Source: Clusia tigrina (taxonomy: Eukaryota > Arthropoda > Insecta > Diptera > Clusiidae). From it: 64,000 nucleotides of DNA. The position numbers and the translations under genes are program-made. The notes under the pieces are model-generated. The model ran no database searches and had not been told where the DNA came from. It was given only the letters and a program-made list of their open reading frames with translations. The DNA lies in NCBI GenBank assembly GCA_920105625.2, contig OV050030.1, positions 421,037,240 through 421,101,239 on the forward strand. The letters are read 5' to 3'. Each line of letters begins with the position of its first letter. The stretch's first letter is position 1. Positions 54,677 through 64,000 of the stretch are shown here, one piece after another.

Positions 54677-56266
54677 ATGGAGGGTGCAAATAGTGCTCTA
54701 GTGCAGCAGAAGAAATCCACGAGGAAAACCTCATTTACATTGAAGGAAAGCAAAGGACAGAAGTGTCAAAAATCGATGGAGTCCCTTAAAGTGTCAGCGA
54801 AGTCGCAGCCGAGTCCGGGACAGAGTGGAGCAAATTTGCGTAATGACGGCGCCGGTGATGTGGCAAAACCAAGCACAGGAGCAATCAAAAAGACGCCTAA
54901 AGTTGTGCTTGATGAAAAGCCCCGCTCGGCTAGGCTAGGACACAAGTCGACAAAACTGGCTACGAAGACTGGACGCACTTTATCGATGCCAAAAGTGGAC
55001 AGTGATGCGAGTGTTCATCGTCCCGATGTTTTGGCAATTTTAAAAAAGCAAGTGGGAGAAATGGACGAAAATATTGAACGAGCCTGGGCATATTCAATGC
55101 CGCGATTCGAAGCTGGGATGGAAGATGGAAGGTCTGCAACTGCTCTTAGAATGATAACGAAGCGCTGCTCCAGCAAAATCAATCGAATTGAAAGCGTTCA
55201 TCGTCCTGCTGCTTTGCCGCAGAACCGAACTCACACAGGGTTGAGTTCTGCAGATATTTCAAGAATAAATAACAAACGATACTCCGACTTTATCAAACAG
55301 AAACCAAGTAAACATTTCCTTCGTTCGTCCATTTTGTGGCAGAATCCAGCTGGCGCTAGCGCAGCCAAGGGAAAGGGAAAGTTGCCAGCGAAGATAAGCA
55401 ATCCAATTGTAGCTCGTCCAGTTTCGAAGCCATCTATTCAGAATACCGGGCCATTGAATCGTTCAGAGGTCTTGAAAATGCTGCAGATACAAGTCGAAGA
55501 AACCGATCCATTAACAAATTATCCATGTTCGTGTCCGGCGTCTCAAAGAAGCGGGGGAGTTAGCAGTTTAAAAACGATTGGAGTAAACAAAAGAGGGAAA
55601 GTTGAAAAGAGCACACAACACGGTGCACAACGTTCGTCTTCTCCGAAGCATAGAATCGAAAGATTTAATCAAATTAAAACGATGCGAATCAGAAACAGGA
55701 AAGCTGGGGAGAAACGTCTACGTACTTATTCTCCCCATCACAGAAGCAGTGTGATGAATCATATAAAAAAGATGCGAATCAGACACAGGAAAGTTGGCGA
55801 GCGACGAAATCCGAGTGGACAATGGCGTTCTCCACTGAGAGAGTCTGATACTAGTTCGGATATATGCGGACCACAATTGATGCCAATGGAAAAACGTCAC
55901 AATGAACGCCACTTAGCAATGCGACAAAGCAAAATGAAAAATAACAGTACCACCAGGAAAGAGCACACTAAACCAAATTCAGGATTGAGAAGGAAACATA
56001 TTGGCATGGATGACAGAAATGGGAGTAAGAAGAAATTCAGTCACCCCACAACAGCTGCAGCAGAGCAGCAAGGAAATACTGTGGAAGGTGCTACTGCCAT
56101 GTTGCCTGAAGGTGTGGACACTTTCAACACATCATCGTCAAGTGATCCATCTATATACAAATCCTCGGAGATATCCTCATCATCGTCCATCTCGGTGAAC
56201 ACAAACGACTCAATACATTCTTCTGGCAATGGTACTGATGCATCGTTCTTATTCGTGCTGCACTGA
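54677..56266 (+). CDS. Basic Ser/Lys/Arg-rich protein of unknown function with internal repeats
   Basis: One open frame of 529 codons, ATG at 54677 (A at -3, G at +4), TGA at 56264. Highly basic and serine-rich with no recognised domain, signal peptide or membrane segment. Two internal repeats are visible. A 20-residue motif R-x-[DE]-V-L-x-[IM]-L-x-x-Q-V-x-E-x-D occurs around residues 118-135 (RPDVLAILKKQVGEMD) and again around 263-280 (RSEVLKMLQIQVEETD). The second is IKTMRIRNRKAGEKR (about residues 334-348) repeated as IKKMRIRHRKVGERR (about 362-376). The last 40 residues are a Ser tract ending in GTDASFLFVLH. A canonical AATAAA follows at 56382. It shares basic composition with its upstream neighbour, but a paralogous relation is not shown. 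Confidence 0.75.
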   Translation: MEGANSALVQQKKSTRKTSFTLKESKGQKCQKSMESLKVSAKSQPSPGQSGANLRNDGAGDVAKPSTGAIKKTPKVVLDEKPRSARLGHKSTKLATKTGRTLSMPKVDSDASVHRPDVLAILKKQVGEMDENIERAWAYSMPRFEAGMEDGRSATALRMITKRCSSKINRIESVHRPAALPQNRTHTGLSSADISRINNKRYSDFIKQKPSKHFLRSSILWQNPAGASAAKGKGKLPAKISNPIVARPVSKPSIQNTGPLNRSEVLKMLQIQVEETDPLTNYPCSCPASQRSGGVSSLKTIGVNKRGKVEKSTQHGAQRSSSPKHRIERFNQIKTMRIRNRKAGEKRLRTYSPHHRSSVMNHIKKMRIRHRKVGERRNPSGQWRSPLRESDTSSDICGPQLMPMEKRHNERHLAMRQSKMKNNSTTRKEHTKPNSGLRRKHIGMDDRNGSKKKFSHPTTAAAEQQGNTVEGATAMLPEGVDTFNTSSSSDPSIYKSSEISSSSSISVNTNDSIHSSGNGTDASFLFVLH

Positions 56267-56381
56267 TCGATTCAGGAAAATATGGTTTTACTATGACCAG
56301 AGAAATTCATCTCTGTCACTGCGTTCGCCAAATTTTGTTATTAAAAAATTTTGTATTATATAAACCTTGACTCTGAAGTGG

Positions 56382-56387
56382 AATAAA
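56382..56387 (+). terminator. Poly(A) signal AATAAA
   Basis: A canonical hexamer 116 bases after the stop at 56266, on the same strand, immediately before an AT-palindromic stretch. Confidence 0.6.
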
Positions 56388-56453
56388 TATATTATAATAT
56401 AATATATTATATTATAATATAATATATATTATAATATAATATATTATAAATAT
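56388..56453. repeat. AT-only palindromic tract
   Basis: Alternating ATATTATAATATAATATATT units over about 65 bases, able to fold on themselves. No other content. Confidence 0.85.
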
Positions 56454-56821
56454 AAAACGCATGGCATTCCTATATTACCGATAATGCCTAGAAGTATGCA
56501 ACACTTATCCGCTGCTGTGAGGAACTTCCTATACCGGCGTAAGCATTGCAGAGTCAATGCAAGAAAAGGGGCACACTTTTATGAGCCACTTAGAAGCCAT
56601 CTTGGAATTACCTTACCTGGTAATGCAAATAGGGCCAGCGACAAATGTTCTCAAGCCCTTGATACCATCGTAGTTCTGCTTTCGTGCTCTCTGCGTTTGA
56701 GTGTGCCTGGAGAGGGAACTGATTAAAATAATTCAGTTGGGTAGACGAGATGCCTTCATCTTGTAGAGCAAGTCCACTTTGGACAAAAGTCACTTGGAAG
56801 AAGTCAAATTATTATCTCATA
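56454..56821. other. Non-coding stretch between AT tract and SINE copy
   Basis: Moderately GC-rich. One short plus-strand frame (about 80 codons from 56484) has no recognised domain. It may be the 5' part of the SINE insertion or a neighbouring transposon. Confidence 0.35.
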
Positions 56822-56915
56822 TTTATAAAGAAGCATTTTCAGACAATGCCCGGAGCAAGATTCGAACCCACGACCCCCTAAGTGTGAGAAACTAGTACTT
56901 ATTACCCCAACCCCT
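56822..56915 (-). mobile_element. tRNA-derived SINE-like element, copy 2
   Basis: The minus strand carries TCTCACACTT, GGGGGTCGTG, a B-box GGTTCGAATCT (56868-56858), TGCTCCGGGC and ATGCTTCTTT, in the same order as copy 1 at 30.5 kb. The A-box is weaker (TTGGGGTAATAAG). It is diverged and not a functional tRNA. Confidence 0.6.
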
Positions 56916-56943
56916 TGAATACATATATAATTATGGTGCAAGG

Positions 56944-56944
<1 letters not shown>

Positions 56945-56991
<47 letters not shown>
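56945..56991. repeat. (ATA)n microsatellite
   Basis: About 15 perfect ATA triplets. Confidence 0.95.
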
Positions 56992-56999
56992 TTCTTATG

Positions 57000-59900
57000 T
57001 TTATATAAATATATCTAGAAGCATTTAAAAGAGTTGATCGCTACGATCTGTAGAGTTACTAGAGTTATTTTTTGGAAAAGAATTGTGGCAGGGACCACTA
57101 CGTTTATGGATATGTGTTAATAACCGCCCCAGAGAGAGGCTTGTAGAGGATCTAAAAAAGTAAATCCTTGAAAACTCCAAAAAACAAGAACAGGAAAAGA
57201 ATTTAAATAGAATACAAAAACAAATTCATTGGATTTTATGTCAATATTCAACAAATTCTCAGAAATCTTGAACACGGAATTGCTCTCACTGGCGTCGTCG
57301 TTACTTCTTCTCGCATATAGTTGCAGTTCTGCTCCAAATTATCCTTATTCAAAGCTATTTATAAAGATGTAAGGTGGGACATTGGAAATTGTCTGCCATT
57401 AAGCTGCAAGGAAATTGTATCCTTTTAAAAATTTGATTGAAAACGGATTAGGCAGGAAATCATTTACGCGTCAAAAGAACCTTTTTCACATTTCAATTTC
57501 ACGAAAGAGAGAGAGTGAGAGTAATCATCAGGAATGGGGAGGCGGTGGTGTACTGGCTGCTAGCTCTGAGAGTGAGTGAAATTTATATGCGCGTTCTTGG
57601 TGAATTTAATTTTTGAAAACATCAAATTTGGATTAAAAAGGATCATAAAAGGAGGTAAAAAGGGAAGCAAATGTGCGCCAATCAAGAGTATTGCGGGCAT
57701 TAAAAAGTGCATTTAAACGAAGCGAAACGCAGGTTGTTGGGAATTATTCGTCCGTCACATACAAATTGAATTGTGGAAAGGACTTTTCAGGACGGTCGGC
57801 TAACAAGATTGAACGCATCCTTTGGTTAGTTTTTTTTTTGCTGTGTGATGTGCGCAGGTGAGAAATTAAATTACGTGCTTTGAGTTAAAAGGAATTTGCG
57901 GGTTTTGTGAGCACTCTTTTTTAAATGTATTTTCACGACCACGAAGACATGATTCGAATTTTGTTAACTTTCCTCTTTGATATTTATTATCCTTCTTTAA
58001 TGCATAGCCTTAAATTTTATATCCTATTGGGGCGCACTCAGTTGGATATCAATTTAAATCAAATGTGACTGGAAGGCTGGAAAACAAAAGGTAGGGTAAA
58101 TACATCAAATTCAACTAATTGTGGAACTTTTCAGACTACTTTTGCGTCGTTGTTTCTTCAACGGTGGTATTGTTCCTTTTGAGAGGTTTCCTCCAGTCAC
58201 TTCCTAATAACTTGGTTTATGATTTTTACTAATCACACATAAGTTTGGTAGAACTGATGGTACAGGAGAGTGCAGTAGGGTTACTCAAAAAAATACTAAA
58301 AAAGTTTTTTCATTTAAATTTTGAGCACTCTTTAATTTATTATTTATTTATTATGTTTCAGCTCTGTGAATAATTCAAACAAATTTTTCCAAAGGATTTG
58401 AGGAGGAGCATTCAAATCTGAGAAATAATGTTCGCAATAAGTCTGAATAGAAATTGACATGGAATATAATATAAGAATGGCTTAGTGAGGGCAGCATCTG
58501 TTAGCAGAGCAGCCGCGAATATTTTGACTCCCCTCTATTATTTTACATTTTTTCTTTCCGACACCAGATGCCAAACGCTTTACTTAATTTCATATACCCA
58601 CAAATTACATTTATTCTCTTTATTAAAGCAACAACAACAAAAAACCGAAATAAAGCGGTTCCAATTAATCACCAGTCCAAGTCCACCTTATAATTCGGCA
58701 TGAAAAATTGCCGACGCCGAAGTGTGGTAAAAGGCTCACAAAATGAAAGGGAATCATTGAATCCACTGCGGTGCGAGACTAAAAATATTCGTATTACCGT
58801 ACATACCCAGGTATGAGCTAAGCACTGATTTTTTTCCTATCCCACCCAAAAACCGTGAGAGACTTCGGCGTTAATATACTCAAAGAAATTGTTATTCACA
58901 ATGTTTCTAAAGTGGAAAATAAAAAAGGAGCAAAGAAGAAACAAAATATAAATAAGAAAAAACTTATTTATGTAAAAATTTCTCAACAATAGATTTCGAG
59001 AGACATGAACAACATGAGACGCACTTGTTTCAGTGCTGAGTACCACTACATTCCATGGTGAATCAACCACCAATCCAATATCCTTCGAGTAAAACCCGTC
59101 TGCTTGCATGCCTGCAAGGCATTTGGTTATTTTTTATGCAACAGGACGAAGTGCGAAATTGAAGTGGCTTCTACGTATAAAATGATTCCATTATGGGTTC
59201 ACTTCAGATTATCCTCAACCGACACAGCTATGCGAGTGCAACTCAATTCCCAATTCACATTTCTTCTTTTATTATGCATTAAACCAGCGGTGCAATGAGC
59301 ACTGCCCGCACTTGAGCACAAACACGTTTTTCATCTTATTACCATTATTTTGTGTACTTATTCGATTCGCAATTTTGCGTCGCGTTAATTGCCGCATCAG
59401 GCATATATATATATATACTCGTATATATGTTGAGACAACCCTGCTCTACAAATTAAGTAAGTTTGAAACGCATCCAGAGCAATATCCTGTATAAATAAAG
59501 TATCACCAAACATAAGTTAGAACCAGAATTATGCAGTTTATTGCAATTGACGAGTCTCTGTTTTTCGAGGCACCTGAAATTATGCTACAATTTTCTAATA
59601 TTTTTCACATTGAAAGTTGTGCCAATTTTTTGATTGATAGATATTTTAAGAGAGTGGAGCATAGTTTCAGGTGCGGAACAAAATATATTTACTCACAGCT
59701 GTCATCTGGAGTGAAGAAGTGAGTGCCGATCAGAACGGGGTTTCAGGTCCCAAAAAAGAATATGTAAAAAACACTCATATGTATTGACTGCAGCTCTGGG
59801 CAGCACTGATAAAGATACTGAATGAACCCTATTCTTATTAGATTTGATAGCAAACAATTATAACTGCTGTTGCTAAATCTGTGCTACGAAGTTATTGCAT

Positions 59901-60006
59901 TCGCTCTCTTTCATAGAACTACATTTTAATTATTTATGTAATTTACATTAAACATCTGTTTATATTATTTGGTCCAAAATTTCTTCAATTTGTTACCCCA
60001 AACAAA
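57000..60006. other. Non-coding AT-rich block
   Basis: No supported gene. Short frames only. A TA-run lies near 59403-59430. No transposon similarity recognised before 60007. Confidence 0.5.
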
Positions 60007-60078
60007 CGCTCACAACGGGCCCAACTGGTGGTCTACGTGACATCACTGGTTATTGGTGATGCGGCTGCCCTACCTACT
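60007..60078 (+). mobile_element. LINE 3'-tail fragment (same subfamily as 16.3 kb)
   Basis: GCTCACAACGGGCCCAACTG, GTGGTCTACGTGACATCACT, GGTTATTGGTGATGCGGCT and CCTACCTACTCC match the 3' UTR and tail at about 16272-16356 almost word for word. No coding part is present. Confidence 0.85.
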
Positions 60079-62779
60079 CCAAACAAAACATTTCCTCACC
60101 GAAATAACTTCGTCAGGGACACAGTCAAGTTTGAGCAAGTAGCATGGCGTGCTTATAAAAGGTAAAGCCATCCCATCAGGCCGCTCAAATCAATTGGAAT
60201 CAATAGTAAATGCAACAAGCACATGGTGAAAGTCGAACAAACGATTGAGGGTGCTCCCACAAATATGCTTATTCCTAGGATGAAATTTGTTAAATTTTTC
60301 TCTTACACATCTGCATCACAGAAAATACTGCATACTTTTAGGAGGCACCATTTTCGTCCCTTGAGCCTAATCGAATTTTCGTCTTATTGAATTCCATGAC
60401 CACCAGAATTGCACAGTTTTATCGGCTTCTTTCTGAATTCCCTTATTCTTTCCATCCACACATTTTGCTTTGAGTGTGTGCGCATCCTGAAATTCCTTAA
60501 AGCAATTACAAAACTCTTTTTGATTTATGGAGAAACATTTGTGTTGATGAGAAATGAGATGAACGATAAAATAAGGCTCTTTGTTTGCTTCCGGTGTTAC
60601 AAAGGGATGCGCTGTTGTTTAAATATGCCGAAATGATATCCTGGTGCGCTGATGGCTATATCCGTGAAACGGTTTGGGCTGTTTTTCTTCTTTTTGTGCG
60701 TTGATGTTGATCAAATCGCGTCGGGGCCATTTACCACTTTTAAAAAGAGCCACGCACATACCCAACACACAGCAGCCCTCCTCCCACCTATACACATATA
60801 CACAAACACACACACACAGCAGGTGCCATCTGCCAATGAACGGATTGCGAACAAGGGTACTCGCAGCAACTGGCAACTGGCAGTCGGAGACCGGAAGCGG
60901 CGCATTGGAAACCTGACAAAAGGCGGCAGCTTCAATTTGAGAAAGTTCTCGGGAAAAGTATTGCGGCAGCGGATTACGTAGAAATACAAAATGCCAAATC
61001 CAAGTTGAAAGGTTTGCATTTGAGCACGCCACATGCAAGCTTCATAAATAGGCAAAGCTGAGAATTTGAATATTTCTCATTGAAAATGAGTTCTTATGCC
61101 ATTGGCATATAAAGGATTCAACAGCAGAGTGTGTAGTTGTTGCCACTGGAAATCCTTCTAAGGCTTGTCTTAAGCATTTCGTATTGTAAAGCGAGCTGAG
61201 TTTATAAAAGAGTTGCACGAGTTGAAAGAGTTAAGAAAATTATGCACGACAGCGAAATCACATTAAACTAAAACCGAGTCGTCCTTGAAATGCAGGTTTC
61301 CTTCGCAGACTCCTCCAATCTTTCACTTTAGACTGCTTGCATATATAATTACGAAAGGCTCAACAACATCGTCCTTGAAATGCAGCATGCCTTCTTCGAC
61401 TCTTTCAGGACTTAGCATTAATATTGCAAAGCATATCCTGCCCCTGCTCATAATACTTGGCATTAATTCTATTTCTATTTTATTTCTGTTTGATTTGATT
61501 GCTTTTGAAGTCCTTATAACTCCTCCGGCAAAGTCTTACCACTTTTTTTGATAGCGGAATGACTCGTAAATCTTTTCCGCATTTGGCTGAGATTAGGTTG
61601 CGGTTGGTGTTTCGCTGCCATCGCTTAGTTTATGGCTTGTCGAATCGGCGCCATGTTTGCGTGTTACTTCATATTTCCCGGCACATGTGCCGCAAATTTG
61701 GCGTACGATAAAGCGCTTCTGGCTTCAATTACAGAAGGATACACGCACACACACACACTCACAGATATGGCAAAAAGTCAAACAATGGATGAACCCGGGC
61801 TGCAAATGTGTCTCAAGGTCGTAGGATAATGTGAACAATAAACCATAAAATACACGCTGCTCAAAGTAGTGTTGCCAACTATTTTTGAATGAATGATAAA
61901 AGGCTTTTTTTGGAAGCGACCAGAACTCAATTTTATGAAATTGGTTCCAGAAAAAAAATCTAGAATTTATAAGCTCGAAAGACACTAAATTAGTATGAAA
62001 AGCACAGACTTGGCAACACTGCCTATACTGGTAGATTTGCATATTTATGAGCAAAAGGTGAGGGCTGACTCGCCTCTATAAAAGGATTTATAGAGTTGCT
62101 TTATAAACATAAAGTAGTCATAGAGCCTTTTAATTCAAACAGTTCCCCTCGTGATTCGGATTTCAACTCTGATACAGACATTCATTACAATTGTTATACA
62201 AATTAATTGACTCTATAAGAACTTTGGGTACTTTCTTATAGAGTAGCCACATAACTACAATTGGAGGACCAATAGGGCTCCTCTACTAAAAGGCCTGTGC
62301 CAGATTTTGCGAAAAAGGCGCGAGTTTTGAATAGAATCATGATTGTAGGATAATCACTCTCTTTTCGTTGATTTTAATGTGTGGAATCCCATTAACTGAA
62401 TGACCTCTCTTGGAATAGCAACAAAAATCTCGCGACAATGAAGAATTAAGGTGAAGACGGCACTGCAACAACCAGATTGGTGACCACATCACCCACACAT
62501 TGGGTTATCGCATTATTGTGACATGTCTTTATCAATCTTATCCTTGAACAAATTGCACAGAACAGCCAAGTACAATTATACAACAAATCTGTTCAGCTAC
62601 TTCCCGGATTGAAGTGGCTACGACAGACTCAAAACAAATTATTTGTCATCAACTAAAAGAAATGCATAAAAACTGAGACTCGGATCATAAATTTGTTCAT
62701 CAACTATTCCTTCGAGGCTGCCAACGTCTCTGTGGATTGTGGGGACTCTACTGTGAACTCGATATATGATATCAGCCGA
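60079..62779. other. Non-coding block with short CA microsatellites
   Basis: No supported gene. CA runs lie near 60806-60822 and 61743-61760. A short duplicated phrase (CGTCCTTGAAATGCAG) occurs at 61281 and 61369. Short frames show no domain. Confidence 0.5.
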
Positions 62780-64000
62780 GGATTCAGGTGCAGAATCCTT
62801 TTTCTTTACACAGCATCTCTGGGCTGAGAACAACTTAAGTACCAATTCTAGTAGAAGAGAGATTCAAGTGCAGAATCTTTTTTCCTTACCACAGCATCTC
62901 TGGGCTGAGAACAACTTAAGTACCAATTCTAGTAGAAGAGAGATTAAAGTGCAGAATCTTTTTTCCTTGACACAGCATCTCTGGGCTTAGAACAAATTAA
63001 GTACCAATTCTAGTATAAGAGAGATTCAAGTGCAGAATCTTTTTTCCTTACCACAGCATCTCTGGGCTGAGAACAAATTAAGTACCAATTATAGTAGAAG
63101 AGAGATTCAAGAGCAGAATATTTTTTCCTTACCACAGCATCTCTGGGCTGAGAACAAATTAAGTACCAATTATAGTAGAAGAGAGATTCAAGTGCAGAAT
63201 CTTTTTTCCTTACCACAGCATCTCTGGGCTGAGAACAACTTAAGTACCAATTCTAGTAAAAGAGAGATTCAAGTGCAGAATCTTTTTTCCTTACCACAGC
63301 ATCTCTGGGCTGAGAACAACCTAAATACCAATTCTAGTAGAAGAGAGATTCAAGTGCAGAATCTTTTTTCCTTACCACAGCATCTCTGGGCCTAGAACAA
63401 ATTAAGTACCAATTCTAGTAGAAGAGAGATTCAAGTGCAGAATCTTTTTTCCTTACCACAGCATCTCTGGGCTTAGAACAAATTAAGTACCAATTATAGT
63501 AGAAGGGAGATTCAAGTGCAGAATCTTTTTTCCTTACCACAGCATCTATGGGCTGAGAACAAATTAAGTACCAATTATAGTAGAAGAGAGATTCAAGTGC
63601 AGAATCTTTTTCCTTACCACAGCATCTCTGGGCCTAGAACAAATTAAGTACCAATTCTAGTAGAAGAGAGATTCAAGTGCAGAATCTTTTTTCCTTACCA
63701 CAGCATCTCTGGGCTTAGAACAAATTAAGTACCAATTATAGTAGAAGGGAAATTCAAGTGCAGAATCTTTTTTTCTTACCACAGCATCTCTGGGCTTAGA
63801 ACAAATTAAGTACCAATTATAGTAGAAGGGAGATTCAAGTGCAGAATCTTTTTTCCTTACCACAGCATCTATGGGCTGAGAACAAATTAAGTACCAATTA
63901 TAGTAGAAGGGAGATTCAAGTGCAGAATCTTTTTTCCTTACCACAGCATCTATGGGCTGAGAACAAATTAAGTACCAATTATAGTAGAAGAGAGATTCAA
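62780..64000 (+). repeat. 81-bp satellite, ~15 units, runs off the window
   Basis: Units of 81 bp (for example starts of GATTCAAGTG at 62861, then about 62942, 63023, 63104, 63185) continue to the window edge; one unit near 63605 is one base shorter. The 81-bp length is 27 codons, so frames stay open on both strands for several units, but variants insert stops (TAG at GGCTTAGAAC and GGCCTAGAAC). I take these frames as artefacts. The first unit near 62780 is degenerate, so the left edge of the array is in the window. Confidence 0.93.

Noticed and set aside
62766..63944. Tandem-repeat protein with 27-residue units
   Set aside because: Units are open on both strands because 81 is a multiple of three. 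Many units carry stops (TAG), and there is no start or splicing context.

Overview
The window looks like nuclear DNA of a higher fly (Diptera, probably an acalyptrate close to tephritid fruit flies). This rests on small (about 60-100 nt) as well as longer GT-AG introns, a recognisable fly-type Topors gene, CAA/TTG ('opa'-like) trinucleotide runs, Asn- and His-tract proteins, and a mariner fragment of the DD41D ('rosa') type known from tephritids. Species cannot be named from sequence alone. All genes are eukaryotic and monocistronic; there is no operon structure.

Layout: (1) 1-7.8 kb is non-coding, with a (TA)n array, a T-rich tract and several short tandem repeats. (2) 7.8-12.6 kb holds a plus-strand three-coding-exon gene for a CABIT-domain protein (GAREM/Themis-type fold; possibly the serrano orthologue). 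Its first coding intron is filled by a 1.5-kb GA-only tract, and a 100-codon upstream ORF lies in the same frame, separated by one TGA. (3) 12.6-42.8 kb is a gene desert of about 30 kb with decayed transposons: several copies of an RNase H-bearing LOA/I-group LINE, an RTE-like LINE fragment, a DD41D mariner fragment, a Helitron helicase relic, a tRNA-derived SINE, a foldback element and several minisatellites. (4) 42.9-44.1 kb holds a minus-strand three-exon gene for a zeste-type Myb/SANT-like DNA-binding protein, with a GC-AG second intron. (5) 48.0-51.5 kb holds the four-coding-exon Topors gene (RING E3 ligase). It is followed on the same strand by two single-exon, Lys/Arg/Ser-rich genes (52.3-53.9 and 54.7-56.3 kb) that I cannot assign to a family. 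(6) 56.4-62.8 kb is AT-rich and non-coding, with a second SINE copy and a LINE tail. (7) 62.8-64.0 kb is an 81-bp tandem satellite that runs off the window.

The most interesting points are these. The gene just downstream of Topors shares a nearly identical extreme C-terminus and a second basic motif with Topors, suggesting a RING-less partial duplicate. The 81-bp satellite carries a splice-site-flanked 15-nt segment on its minus strand in nearly every unit. A 238-bp near-perfect foldback sits at 38.5 kb. The CABIT gene has an unusual in-frame upstream ORF.
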